From contig CM022666.1 in assembly GCA_012295275.1 (NCBI GenBank), positions 10,135,002 through 10,199,001 of the forward strand: a stretch of DNA of 64,000 bases. The letters run 5' to 3'. Shown piece by piece: positions 13,301 to 28,300 of the stretch. The first letter of the stretch is position 1; each line of letters begins with the position of its first letter. Position numbers and translations under genes: made by a program. Source of the DNA: Chrysomallon squamiferum. Its lineage: Eukaryota > Mollusca > Gastropoda > Neomphalida > Peltospiridae. A model generated the notes under the pieces. The model did not search any database. It saw nothing but the letters and a program-made list of their open reading frames with translations, and had not been told where the DNA came from.

Positions 13301-16300
13301 TGTACATTAACAATTATCTAAGTAAGAACGTAATTAAGTACGTAAATAATCACCTAAGTAAGCAAGGATGCAAGTTAGTAAGTCAGCGAGAATGCAAGTA
13401 AGTACGTTAACAATTATCTAAGTAAGAAATAAATTTAGTACTTACCTAAATAATGACCTAAGTAAGCAAGGAAACAAGTAACTAAGTAAGTGAGAATAGA
13501 AGTCAGTACATTAACAATTATGTGAGTAATAATGTAAGTAAATACTTAACTAATGACCTAAGTTAGCAAGGAAGAAAATAAGTAAGTAAATAGTAACCTA
13601 AGTAAGTACATTACCAATTATCTAAATAACAAATACAGTAGGTAAGTAAGTAAATAATGACCTAAGTAAGCAATGATGCAAGTTTCTAAGTAAGTGAGAA
13701 TGCAAGTAAGTACATTAACAATTATCTAAGTAATAAATAAATTAAGTAATTACGTAAATAATGACCTAAGTAACCAAGGAAGCAAGTACCTAAGTAAGAG
13801 AGAATGCAAGTCAGTACATTTACAATTATGTGAGTAAGAATGTAAGTAAGTATTTAACTAATGTCCTAGGTTAGCAAGTAAGCGAGTAAGTTAGTAAATA
13901 GTAACCTAAGTAAGTACATTAACAATTATCTAACTAAGAAAGAAAACTAAGTAAATAAAACCTAAGTAAAATAATGATCTAAGTAAGTAAGTAAGTAAAT
14001 AATGATCTAAGTTGGAACTAAGGTAAAAAACTAAAATGCAAATTTGTACATTAACAATTATCTAAGTAAGAACGTAATTAAGTAATTACGTAAATAATCA
14101 CCTAAATAAGCAAGGATGCAAGTTAGTAAGTCAAGTGAGAATGCAAGTAAGTAAGTAATTAACAATTATCTAAATAATCTATAAAAATTTAAAATAAATT
14201 ACCTAAATAATGACCTAAGTAAGCAAGGGGGAACAAGGAAACAAGTAACTAGTAAGTGAGAATAGAAGTCAGTACATTAACAATTATGTGAGTAATAATG
14301 TAAGTAAGTACTTAACTAATGACCTAAGTTAGCAAGGAAGAAAATAAGTAAGTAAATAGTAACCTAAGTAAGTACATTACCAATTATCTAAATAACAAAT
14401 AAATTAAAATAAGTAAAAATAATAAATAAATAAGTAAGTAAATATGCAAGTTTCAAAGTAAGTGAAGTTTCTAAGAATGCAAGTAAGTACATTAACAATT
14501 AAGTACTTAACAATTATCTAAGTAAATAAATTAAATAATTACGTAAATAATGACCTAAATGTAACCAAGGAAGCAAAGTAAGTAAGTAAGAGAGAATGCA
14601 AGTCAGTACATTTACAATTATGTGAGTAAGAATGTAAGTAAGTATTTAACTAATGTCCTAGGTTAGCAAGTAAGCGAGTAAGTTAGTAAATAGTAACCTA
14701 AGTAAGTACATTAACAATTATCTAACTAAGAAAGAAAGTAAGTAAGTAAGTAAGTAAATAATAATCTAAGTCTAAGTTGGTAAGGAAGCGAGGAACTAAG
14801 GTAAAATGCAAATTTGTACATTAACAATTATCTAAGTAAGAACGTAATTAAGTACGTAAATAATCACCTAAGTAAGCAAGGATGCAAGTTAGTAAGTAAG
14901 TAAGAAAATGCAAGTAAGTACAAGTAATTATCTAAGTAAGAAATAAATTTAGTAATACCTAAATAATGACCTAAATGTAAGCAAGGAAATAAGTAACTAA
15001 GTAAGTAGAAAAAAGTAAATAATTAAAATTAAATAAGAATAAAGAAAAAGTAAAGTAAATAACTAATAAGTAAGTAAGTAAACTAAGAATAAGTAAGTAA
15101 ATAGTAACCTAAGTAAAAAATTAAGTAATTATAAATAAATAAAATAAAAAGTAAATAAAAAGTAAGTAAATAATAAAGTAAGTAAAAATAAAAAAAAAAT
15201 AAGTAAATAAATACAAGTAAATAAATAAAATAATTAAAAAATAAGAATGAAAGTAAGAAATAAATAATAAAAGTAAGTAATAAAGTAAATTTAACAATTA
15301 TCTAAGTAAAATAAATTAATTAATTAATTAAATAAATGACCTAATAAGTAACAAGGGAAGCAAGTAAAGTAAGAGAGAATGCAAGTAAATACATTAAATT
15401 AATTAATTAAGTATTAATTAAAATAATTAAAGTAAGAAATAAAATAATTAAAATAAAATAATAACAATGTAAAGTAAGTAAGGAAGTAAGTAAAAGAAAG
15501 TAAAATAAAATTATAAATAAGTAAAGTAAAAATAAAGTAAAGTAAAATAACAAAAATGCATAAGTAAATAAAATTAAATAAGTAAAAAAAATAATTAAGT
15601 AAATAAATAATAATCTAAGTAAGTAAAGGATGCAAAGTAAAAAAGTAAGTAAGTACATTAACAATTAAGTTAAGTAAAAAAAATAAAAAATTAGTAAATA
15701 ATGACCTAAGTAAAGCAAATAATTAAAGTAAGTAAAGTAAAAGTAAGAATAAAGTCAAGTATTAACAAATATGTTAAGTAATAATAATGTAAGTAAGTAC
15801 TTAACTAATGACCTAAGTTAATAAGTAAGTAAGAGAAATAAAAGTAAATAAAATAAAACTAATAAAATAAATTAAACCTAAATAAAAACAAATAAAAATA
15901 AATTAAGTAAGTAAGTAAATAATGAAATAATGACCTAAGTAAGCAATGATGCAAGTTTCTAAGTAAGTGAGAATGCAAGTAAGTAATTAACAACAATTAT
16001 CTAAGTAATAAATAAATTAAATTAATTAATAAAAATAATGACCTAAGTAACCAAAGGAAGCAAAATACCTAAGTAAGAGAGAAAATGCAAGTCAGTACAT
16101 TTTACAATTATGTGAGTAAGAATGTAAGTAAGTATTTAACTAATGTCCTAGGTTAGTAAGTAAGTAAGTAAGTTAGTAAATAAAAAGTAAGTAAGTAAAC
16201 AATTAACAATTATCTAACTAAGAAAGAAAGTAAGTAAGTAATTAAATAATGAAAGTAAAAAGTTAAACTAAGGAAGTAAAAACTAAGGTAAAATGCAAAT

Positions 16301-19300
16301 TTGTAAATAACAATTATAAGTAAGTAAAATAAACAAGCAAATTAATTAAAATGTAAATTTGTAAATAATTAATTAAGTAAGAACGTAATTAAGTACGTAA
16401 ATAAGTTAAGTAAGCAAGGATGCAAGTTAGTAGAGTCAGTGAGAATGCAAGCAAGTACGTTAACAATTATCTAAGTAAGTAAGAAATAAATTTAGTACTT
16501 ACCTAAATAATGACCTAAGTAAGCAAGGAAACAAGTAACTAAGTAAGTAACTAAGAATAGAAGTCAGTACATTAACAATTATGTGAATATAATAATAATA
16601 AGTAAGTAAGTAAACTAATGACCTAAGTTACAAAAAAGAAAAAAAAGTAAAAATAAGAAAAAGTAAGTAAAAGTAATTAACAATTATCTAAATAACAAAT
16701 AAATTAACAAAAAAAAAAAATAAAAATAATTAAATAAAAGTAATGATGCAAGTTTCAAGTAAAAAAAAGTAAATGCAAGTAAGTAAATTAACAATTATCT
16801 AATTAACAAATAAATAAATTAAATAATTAATTAAATAATGACCTAAATTAACCAAGGAAGCAAAATAAAGTAAAACAAGAGAGAAAGCAAGTCAGTACAT
16901 TTAAGTTATGTGAGTAAGAAATTATGTAAGTAAGTATTTAACTAATGTCCTAAGTTAGCTAGGTTAACTAATGTCCTAGGTTAGCAAGTAGTAAATAAAG
17001 TTAGTAAATAGTAACCTAAGTAAGTACATTAACAATTATCTAACTAAGAAAGAAAGTAAGTAAGTAAAAATAATAATCTAAGTTTGGTAAGGAAGCGAGG
17101 AACTAAGGTAAAATGCAAATTTGTACATTAACAATTATCTAAAATAAGAACGTAATTAAGTACGTAAATAATCACCTAAGTAAAGCAAAGAAAGTAATAA
17201 GTAAGTAAAATGCAAGTAAGTACAAGTAACAATTATCAAGTAAGAAATAAATTTAAAATTAAAAAATAATTAAAAGTAAGTAAAAATAAAAGTAAGTAAA
17301 AATAAAATAAAAGTAAGCAAGTAATAAATAAGTAAATAATAACAAGTAAATAATGAAGTAATAATGTAAGTAAGTAAGTAATAAAAAATAACTAAGTAAG
17401 TAAGTAAGAATAAATAAAGAAGAATAAAATAATAATAAAAGTAATAATAACAAAAAAGTAAAAAAAAAAAAGTAAATAAAATAAAAAAATAATAAAATTA
17501 AGCAAAGATGCAAGTTTCAAATAATGACCTAACTAAGCAAGGATGCAGTTTCAAAGTAAGTGAGAATGCAAGTAAGTACATTAACAATTATCTAAGTAAT
17601 AAATAAATTAAGTAATTACGTAAATAATGACCTAAAAGTAAGCAAGGAAGAAGTAACTAAGTAAGTAAGAATAAGTAAGTAAGTAAGAATGTAAGTAAGT
17701 AATGTAAGTTAGTAATGAAAGTTAGAAAAGTAAGTAAGTAATAAAATAATAAGTAAGTAATTAAAATAAGTAAATAATAAAAATAAAAAAAAAATAAGTA
17801 AATAAATAATACCTAATGTAAATAATGAAATAATGTTTCTAAAGTAAATAAAATATGCAAATAAAATAATTAACAATTATCTAAGTAATAAAATAAAATT
17901 AAAATAAATTAAGTAAAATAATGACCTAAGTAAGAAATAATAAATACCTAAGTAAGAGAAAATGCAAAGTAAGTAATTTAAATTATGTAAGTAAGAATGT
18001 AAGTAAATAATATTTAATTAATGTCCTAGGTTAGTAGTAAGTACATTTACAATTATGTGAGTAAGAATGTAAGTTATTTAACTAATGTCCTAGGTTAGCA
18101 AGTAAGTAAGTTAAATAAATAGTAACCTAAGTAAGTACATTAACAATTATCTAACTAAGAAAGAAAAGTAAGTACGTAAATAATGATCTAAGTTGGTAAG
18201 GAAGCGAGGAACTAAGGTAAAATGCAAATTTGTACAAAAAAATTATCTAAGTAAGAACGTAATTAAGTAATTAAGTAAATAATCACCTAAGTAAGCAAGG
18301 ATGCAAGTTAGTAAGTCAGCGAGAATGCAAGTAAGTAAGTAGTTAACAATTATCTAAGTAAGAAATAAATTTAAATAATTACCTAAATAATGACCTAAGT
18401 AAGCAAGGAATAAGTAAAGTAAGTAAGTAAATAAAGTCAGTAAGTTAACAATTATGTAAGTAATAATGTAAAGTAAATAATAACTAATGACCTAAGTTAG
18501 TAAGTAAGAAGTAAAAGTAAAGAATAACCTAAAGTAAGTAATTAACAATTATCTAAATAACAAATAAAATTAATTAAAAACAAATAAAAATTAAAATAAC
18601 AAATAATAAATAAAGTAAGTAATAAATAATGACCTAAGTAAGCAATGATGCAAGTTTCTAAGTAAGTGAGAATGCAAGTAAGTACATTAACAATTATCTA
18701 AGTAATAAATAAATTAAATAAATTACGTAAATAATGACCTAAAAACCAAGGAAGCAAGTAAAACCCTAAGTAAGAAGAATGCAAGTCAGTACATTTACAA
18801 TTATGTGAAAGAATGTAAGTAAATATTTAACTAATAATGTCCTAGTCTTAGTCCTAAGTAAGTAAGTAAGTAAGTAAATAGTAACCTAAGTAACCTAAGT
18901 TAACAATTATCTAACTAAGAAAGAAAACTAAAATAAAAGTAAGTAAGTAAATAATAATCTAAGTAAAATAAATGAAAGCTAAATAAGCGTAATAAAAATG
19001 TAAAAAAAAATAAGGAAAAATTATCTAATTAAGAACAAATTAAATAATTAAAAATAAATAATACATTAACAAAAAAAAGTAAAACGTAATAAGTAGTTAA
19101 ATAATAATAAAGTAAGCAAGAGAATTAGTAAGTCAGCGAATGCAAGTAACAACGTTAACAATTAATCTAAATAAAAGAAATAAAAAAATTTAGTACTTAC
19201 CTAAATAATGACCTAAGTAAGCAGCAAACAAACAAGTAACTAAGTAAGTGAGAATAGAAGAAGTCAGTACATTAACAATTATGTGAGTAATAATGTAAAT

Positions 19301-22300
19301 AAGTAATAACTAATAACCTAAGTTAAAGGAAGAAAATAAAGTAAATAAATAACCTAAGTAAGTAACAAATTAAAATTATTATCTAAATAACAAATAAATT
19401 AAGTAAGTAAGTAAATAATGACCTAAGTAAGCAATGATGCAAGTTTCAAAGTAAGTGAGAATGCAAGTAAGTACATTAACAATTATCTAAGTAATAAATA
19501 AATTAAGTAATTAAAAAATAATGACCTAAGTAAATAAAGGAAGCAAAAACCTAAGTAAGTAGAATGCAAGTCAGTACATTTACAATTATGTGAGTAAGAA
19601 TGTAAGTAAGTAATTAACTAATGACCTAAGTTAGCAAGTAAGAGAGTAAGTAAGTAAAATAAGTTAGTAAAAAAGTAAATAGTAACCTAAAGTACATTAC
19701 CAATTATCTAAATAAAAATAAATTAAATAAGTAAGTAAATAATGACCTAAGTAAGCAATGATGCAAGTTTCAAAGTAAGTAAAAAATGAAAATGCAAGTA
19801 ATTAACAATTATCTAAGTAATAAATAAATTAAATTAATTAAGTAAATAATGACCTAAGTAAAAAAATAAATAGTAAAAGTAAGAGAAATGCAAGTAAAAG
19901 TAAGTTTAAATTATGTAAGTAAGAATGTAAGTAAGTAAGTAACTAATAATAAAGTTAGCAAGTAAGAAAATAAAGTTAGTAAATAAAATAACCTAAGTAA
20001 GTAATTAACAATTAAAAATAAATTAAAAATAAAAGTAAGTAAGTAAGTAAATAATGATAAGTAAATTAAAAGGAAGAAAAAAAAGTAAATAAAATGTAAA
20101 AATGAAAGTAAGGTACAAAAAAAATTATCTAAATAAACAAATAAAATTAAGTAAGTAATTAAGTAATAAATAATACCTAAATAAGCAAGGATGCAAGTTA
20201 AGTTAGTAAGTCAAGAGAATGCAAGTAAAGTGCAAGAATGCAAGTAAGTACGTTAACAATTATCTAAGTAAGAAATAAATTTAGTAATTACCTAAATAAT
20301 GACCTAAGTAAGCAAGGAAACAAGTAAAAGTAAGTAAGAATAGAAGTCAGTAAGTTAACAATTATGTGAGTAATAATGTAAGTAAAGTAATTTAACTAAT
20401 GACCTAAGTTAGCAAGTAAAGTAAAGTAAGTAAATAGTAACCTAAGTAAAGTAATTACCAATTATCTAAATAAAGAAAAAATAAAATAAGTAAGTAAAAA
20501 AATGACCTAAATAAGTAAGGAATGATAAGTTTCTAAGTAAGTAAATGCAAATAAATAAGTTATCTAAATAATAAAAAAGTAAGTACAAAATAATGATAAG
20601 TAAGGATAATAAGTAAATAAGTAAAAAAATAAAATTATAAAATAAAAATTAAAGTAAGTAAATAACAAGTAAAGTAAGTAAAAAAAAGTTAGAATGCAAG
20701 TAAGTACATTAACAATTATCTAAGTAAGAAATAAAATTAAGTAATTAATAAATAATGAAAAAAATAACCTAAAACAAGAAATCAAGTACTAAGTAAGTGA
20801 GAATAAAGTCAGTAAACAATTATGTGAGTAATAAAAAAAATAAAAAATAAGTAAACTAATGACCTAAGTTAGCAAGGAAGAAAAAAGTAAGTAAATAAGT
20901 AAGTAATAAATAAAGTATTAATCTAAAAAAAAGTAAATAATTAAATAAATAAAAAAAAATAATAATAAATAAAAAAGTAAAAAGTAAGTAAAAGTTTCTA
21001 AGTAAGCAATGATGCAAGTTTCTAAGTAAGAAGTAAAATGCAAATAAATAAATTAAATTTATCTAAGTAATAAATAAATTAAGTAATTACGTAAATAATG
21101 ACCTAAGTAACCAAGGAAGCAAGTACCTAAGTAAGAGAGAATGCAAGTCAGTACATTTACAATTATGTGAGTAAGAATGTAAGTAAGTATTTAACTAATG
21201 TCCTAGGTTAGCAAGTAAGCGAGTAAGTTAGTAAATAGTAACCTAAGTAAGTACATTAACAATTATCTAACTAAGAAAGAAAGTAAGTAAGTACGTAAAT
21301 AATGATCTAAGTTGGTAAGGAAGCGAGGAACTAAGGTAAAATGCAAATTTGTACATTAACAATTATCTAAGTAAGAACGTAATTAAGTACGTAAATAATC
21401 ACCTAAGTAAGCAAGGATGCAAGTTAGTAAGTCAGCGAGAATGCAAGTAAGTACGTTAACAATTATCTAAGTAAGAAATAAATTTAGTACTTACCTAAAT
21501 AATGACCTAAGTAAGCAAGGAATTAACTAACTAAGTAAGTAAGAATAAAGTCAGTACATTAACAATTATGTGAGTAATAATGTAAAGTAAGTATTTAACT
21601 AATGACCTAAGTTAGCAAAAGAAAGAATAAGTAAAAAGTAAATAAATAACCTAAAAATAAAGTACATTACCAATTATCTAAATAACAAATAAAAATAATT
21701 AAATAAAGTAAATAATAAATAAATAACAAATAAATAAGAAGTAAGTAAATAATGACCTAAGTTTCTAAGTAAAGTTTCAAATGCAAGTAAGTAAATTAAC
21801 AATTATCTAATTAACAATTAAAATAATAAATAAATTAAGTAATTACGTAAATAATGACCTAAGTAACCAAGGAAGCAAGTAACCTAAGTAAGAGAGAGAT
21901 GCAAGTCAGTCAGTAATTTACAATTATGTGAGTAAGAATGTAAATTAAGTAATGTAACTAATGTCCTAAGTTAGCAAGGAAGAGAATAAGTAAGTAAATA
22001 ATAACCTAAGTAAAAGTAAGTTAAATAAGTACCAATTATCTAAATAACAAATAAAAATAAAAGTAAATAAATGAATAAAAGTAAATAAAAATAAATAATG
22101 AAAAATTCTAAGTAAGTTTCTAAGTAAAATGCAAAAAATGCAAGTACATTAACAATTATCTAAGTAAGAAATAAATAATTAATTAATTAAATAATGACCT
22201 AAAATAAAATAATAAAGAAATAAGCAAGTAAAGTAAGTAAGTAAGAATGCAAGTAAATAATGTTTACAATTATGTAAGTTAACAATTAAATAAATTTAAA

Positions 22301-25300
22301 AGAATTAAGTAAAACTAATGTCCTAAGTTAGCAAGGAAGCAAGTAAGTAAGTAAATAGTAAACTAAAGAAGTAAGTACATTAACAATTATCTAACTAAGA
22401 AAGAAAGTAAGTAAGTAAATAAATAATGATCTAAGTTGGTAAGGAAGAAAAAGTAAGGTAAAAATTAAAAATTTAACAAAGTAATTAAAAATTATCTAAA
22501 TAAGAAATAAAATAAGTAAGTAAATAAATAATGACCTAAGTAAGCAAGGATGCAAGTTTCTAAGTAAGTGAGAATGCAAATAAAGTACAATAACAATTAT
22601 CTAAGTAAATAAATAAATTTAAATTACGTAAATAATGACCTAAGTAAGCAAGGAAAAAAGTAACTAAGTAAGAGAAAAATGCAAGTCAGTACATTTACAA
22701 TTATGTGAGTAAGAATGTAAGTAAGTAATTTAACTAATGTCCTAGGTTAGCAAGTAAGAGAAGAGTAAGTAAGTAAATAGTAACCTAAGTAAGTAAATTA
22801 ACAATTATCTAAATAAAAAGAAAGTAAATTAAGTAATTATCTAAGTAAATAATGATCTAAGTTGTAAATAATGATCTAAGTTGGTAAGGAAGAGGAACTA
22901 AGGTAAAATGCAAATTTGTACATTAACAATTATCTAAGTAAGAACGTAATTAAGTACGTAAATAATCACCTAAGTAAGCAAGGATGCAAGTTAGTAAGTC
23001 AGCAAGAATGCAAAGTAAGTACAAACAATTATCTAAGTAAGAAATAAATTAAGTAATTAAAAGTAAATAATAAGCCTAAGTAAAGTAAAGTAAGTAAGTA
23101 ACAAATAACTAAAATAAGTAGAATAAAAAATAATACATTAACAATTATGTGAAATAAGAAAAGAAGTAAGTAAGTAACTAATGATGACTAAGTTAGCAAG
23201 GAAGAGAATAAGTAAGTAAATAAGTAACCTAAGTAAGTAAAAGAATTAACTAAATTAAAAAATTATCTAAATAATTAATAAATTAAAAAAATAAATAAAA
23301 TAATAAATAAATAAAAAAGCAATAAATGCAAAATAAATCTAAGTAAGTAATGAAAAAGCAAGTTTCTAAGTAAGTGAAATGCAAAGTAAGTACATTAACA
23401 ATTATCTAAGTAATAAATAAATTAATTAATTACGTAATAATGACCTAAGTAACCAAGGAAGCAAACCAAGGAAGCAAGTAAGAGAAGAGAAAGTCAGTAC
23501 ATTTACAATTATGTAAAATAAGTAAGTGTAAATAATGTAAAGTAAGTTAACTAATTTAAGTAAGTTTAACAATAATAAAAATAGTAAATAATAAGTTAAG
23601 TTAACAAAAGTAAAGTAAAAAGAAGTAACCTAAGTAAGTAAAAAATTATCTAACTAAGAAAGAAAAAAAGTAAGTAAATAAATAATGATCTAAGTTGGTA
23701 AGGAAGCAGGAAACTAAGGTAAAATGCAAATTTGTACATTAACAAATTATCTAAGTAAGAACGTAATTAAGTACGTAAATAATCACCTAAGTAAGCAAGG
23801 ATGCAAGTTAGTAAGTCAGCGAGAATGCAAGTAAGTACGTTAACAATTATCTAAGTAAGAAATAAATTTAGTACTTACCTAAATAATGACCTAAGTAAGC
23901 AAGGAAACAAGTAACTAAGTAAGTGAGAATAGAAGTCAGTACATTAACAATTATGTGAGTAATAATGTAAGTAAGTAAAGTACTAATAACTAATGACCTA
24001 AGTTAGCAAGGAAGAGAATAAGTAAGTAAATAGTAACCTAAGTAAGTACATTACCAATTATCTAAATAACAAATAAAGTAAGTAAGTAAATAAGTAAATA
24101 ATGACCTAAGTAAGCAATGATGCAAGTTTCTAAGTAAGTGAGAATGCAAGTAAGTACATTAACAATTATCTAAGTAATAAATAAATTAAGTTAATTACGT
24201 AAATAATGACCTAAGTAACCAAGGAAGCAAGTACCTAAGTAAGAGAGAATGCAAGTCAGTACATTTACAATTATGTGAGTAAGAATGTAAGTAAGTATTT
24301 AACTAATGTCCTAGGTTAGCAAGTAAGCGAGTAAGTTAGTAAATAGTAACCTAAGTAAGTACATTAACAATTATCTAACTAAGAAAGAAAGTAAGTAAGT
24401 ACGTAAATAATGATCTAAGTTGGTAAGGAAGCGAGGAACTAAGGTAAAATGCAAATTTGTACATTAACAATTATCTAAGTAAGAACGTAATTAAGTACGT
24501 AAATAATCACCTAAGTAAGCAAGGATGCAAGTTAGTAAGTCAGCGAGAATGCAAGTAAGTACGTTAACAATTATCTAAGTAAGAAATAAATTTAGTAAAT
24601 TACCTAAATAATGACCTAAATAAGCAAGGAAGCAAGTAACTAACAAGTAACTAAGTAGAATAGAAAGTCAGTACATTAACAATTATGTGAGTAATAATGT
24701 AAGTAAAAGTAAGTAACTAATGACCTAAGTTAAGTTAGGAAGAGAATAAAGTAAATAAATAGTAACCTAAGTAAGTACATTACCAATTATCTAAATAACA
24801 AATAAATTAAATAAGTAAGTAAATAATGACCTAAGTAAGCAAGGATGCAAGTTTCAAGTAAGTGAGAATGCAAGTAAGTACATTAACAATTATCTAAGTA
24901 ATAAATAAATTAAATTTTACGTAAATAATGACCTAAGTAACCAAGGAAAAGTAACTAAAGTAAGAAGAATGCAAGTCAGTACATTTACAATTATGTGAGT
25001 AAGAATGTAAGTAAGTATTTAACTAATGTCCTAAGTTAGTAAGTAAGCAATAAGTAAAATAATAACCTAAGTAAGTAATTAACAATTATCTAAATAAGAA
25101 ATAAAGTAAGTAAAAGTAAATAAATGATCTAAGTAAGTAAGGAAACTAAGGTAAAAATGCAAATTTGTAAATTAAGTTATTAACAATCTAATCAAATAAA
25201 TAAAGTAAAAAAATAACCTAATAATGCAAGGAAGTAAATAAGTAATGAAGTAAATAAAAAGTAAAAAGTGCAAGTAAAATACATTAACAATTATCTAAGT

Positions 25301-28300
25301 AATAAAATAAAAGTAATCTAAGTAACAAATAAATTAAATAAAATAATGACCTAAGTAAAAGGAAGCAAGTAACCTAGTAAGTAATAGAATGCAAGTCAGT
25401 ACAAGTTACAATTATGTGAAGTAATAATTTACAATTATGTGAAGTAAGAATGTAAGTAAGTATTTAACTAATGTCCTAGGTTAGCAAGTAAGAAAGTAAG
25501 TAAACCTAGTAAATAGTAACCTAAGTAAGTACATTAACAATTAACTAACTAAGAAAAAGTAAGTAAAAAGTAAATAAATAATGATCTAAGTTGGTAAGAA
25601 GAGAAAGGAACTAAGGTAAAATAAAATTTGTAATTAACAATTATCTTTGTACAAGAATCTAAGTAAGAAATAATTAAGTACGTAAATAATCAATCAAAAA
25701 GTAAGCAAGGATGCAAGTTAGTAAAGTCAGTAAGAATGCAAGTAAAAGTAAGTTAACAATTATCTAAGTAAGAAATAAATTTAAGTAATTACCTAAATAA
25801 TGACCTAAATAAGCAAAGGAAACAAGTAACTAAGTAAAGTAAGAATAAAGTCAGTACATTAACAATTATGTTAACAGTAAGAATGTAATAATAAGTAAAC
25901 TAACTAATAACCTAAGTTAGCAAGGAAGAAAAATAAGTAAATAAATAAGTAACCTAAGTAAGTACATTACCAATTATCTAAAAAATAACAAATAAATTAA
26001 GTAAGTAAGTAAATAATGACCTAAGTAAGCAATGATGCAAGTTTCTAAGTAAGTGAGAATGCAAGTAAGTACATTAACAATTATCTAAGTAATAAATAAA
26101 TTAATTAATTACGTAAAATAATGACCTAAGTAACCAAGGAAGCAAAGTAACTAAGTAAGAGAGAATGCAAGTCAGTACATTTTACAATTATGTGAGTAAG
26201 AATGTAAGTAAGTAAGTATTTTAACTAATGTCCTAGGTTAGCAAGTAAGCGAGTAAGTAAGTAAAAATAGTAACCTAAGTAAAGTACATTAACAATTATC
26301 TAACTAAGAAAGAAAGTAAGTAAGTACGTAAATAATGATCTAAGTTGGTAAGGAAGCGAGGAACTAAGGTAAAATGCAAATTTGTACATTAACAATTATC
26401 TAAGTAAGAACGTAATTAAGTACGTAAATAATCACCTAAATAAGCAAGGATGCAAGTTAGTAAGTCAGTCAGAATGCAAGTAAGTAAAGTAAGTAGTTAA
26501 CAATTATCTAAGTAAGAAATAAATTTAGTACTTACCTAAATAATGACCTAAGTAAGCAAGGAAAAAGTAACTAAGTAAATAAGAATAAATCAAGTAATTA
26601 ACAATTATGTGAGTAATAAAAAGTAAGTAAGTAATAATGACCTAAGTTAGCAAGGAAGAAAAAGTAAAAAAAAAGTAAAACCTAAGTAAGTACATTAACA
26701 ATTATCTAAATAACAAATAAATTAAATTAAGTAAAAAATAAAATAATGAAGTAAGTAAGCAAGGATGCAAGTTTCAAAGTAAGTGAGAATGCAAGTAAGT
26801 AGTAAAATGCATTAACAAATTATCTAAGTAATAAATAAATTAAAAAGTTATTAAATAATACCCTAAATAATAAGCAAAGAAGCAAGTAACTAAACTAGTC
26901 AGAGAATGCAAGTCAGTACATTTACAATTATGTGAGTAAGAATGTAAGTAAGTACTTAACTAATGACCTAAGTTAGCAAGGAAGAGAATAAGTAAGTAAA
27001 TAGTAACCTAAGTAAGTACATTACCAATTATCTAAATAACAAATAAATAGGTAAGTAAGTAAATAATGACCTAAGTAAGCAATGATGCAAGTTTCTAAGT
27101 AAGTGAGAATGCAAGTAAGTACATTAACAATTATCTAAGTAATAAATAAATTAAAATAATTAATTAAATAATAATGACCTAAGTAACCAAGGAAGCAAGT
27201 ACCTAAGTAAGAGAGAATGCAAGTCAGTACATTTACAATTATGTGAGTAAGAATGTAAGTAAGTATTTAACTAATGTCCTAGGTTAGCAAGTAAGCGAGT
27301 AAGTTAGTAAATAGTAACCTAAGTAAGTACATTAACAATTATCTAACTAAGAAAGAAAGTAAGTAAGTAAGTAAATAATGATCTAAGTTGGTAAGGAAGC
27401 GAGGAACTAAGGTAAAATGCAAATTTGTACATTAACAATTATCTAAGTAAGAACGTAATTAAGTAATTAAAATGTAAATAATCACCTAAGTAAGCAAGGA
27501 TGCAAGTTAGTAAGTCAGCGAGAATGCAAGTAAGTACGTTAACAATTATCTAAGTAAGAAATAAATTTAGTAATTACCTAAATAATGACCTAAGTAATGA
27601 AATAAGTAAGCAAAAATCAAAGTAACTAAGTAAGTGAGAATAAAGTCAGTACATTAACAATTATGTGAAGTAATAATGTAAATTATGTAAGTAATAATGT
27701 TAACTAATAACCTAAGTTAGCAAGGAAAATAAAAAGTAAATAAGTAAATAAAACCTAAGTAAGTACATTACCAATTATCTAAATAACAAATAAAAATAAA
27801 AATAAGTAAGTAAGTAAATAAATGACCTAAGTAAGCAATGATGCAAGTTTCTAAAGTAAGTGAGAATGCAAGTAAGTACATTAACAATTATCTAAGTAAT
27901 AAATAAAAATAAGTAATTACGTAAATAATGACCTAAGTAACCAAGGAAGCAAGTAAGTAAGTAAGAGAGAAATGCAAGTCAGTACATTTACAATTATGTG
28001 AGTAAGAATGTAAGTAAGTATTTAACTAATGTCCTAGGTTAGCAAGTAAGCGAGTAAGTTAGTAAATAGTAAACCTAAGTAAGTACATACATTAACAATT
28101 ATCTAACTAAGAAAGAAAGTAAGTAAGTACGTAAATAATGATCTAAGTTGGTAAGGAAGCGAGGAACTAAGGTAAAATGCAAATTTGTACATTAACAATT
28201 ATCTAAGTAAGAACGTAATTAAGTAAAAAATAATCACCTAAGTAAGCAAGGATGCAAGTTAGTAAGTCAGCGAGAATGCAAGTAAGTACGTTAACAATTA

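Noticed and set aside
15407-17513. Open frames of about 85 codons on the minus strand (15407-15664, 17259-17513)
   Set aside because: Leu/Phe/Tyr-only low-complexity translation of satellite DNA, not repeated in clean copies of the unit.
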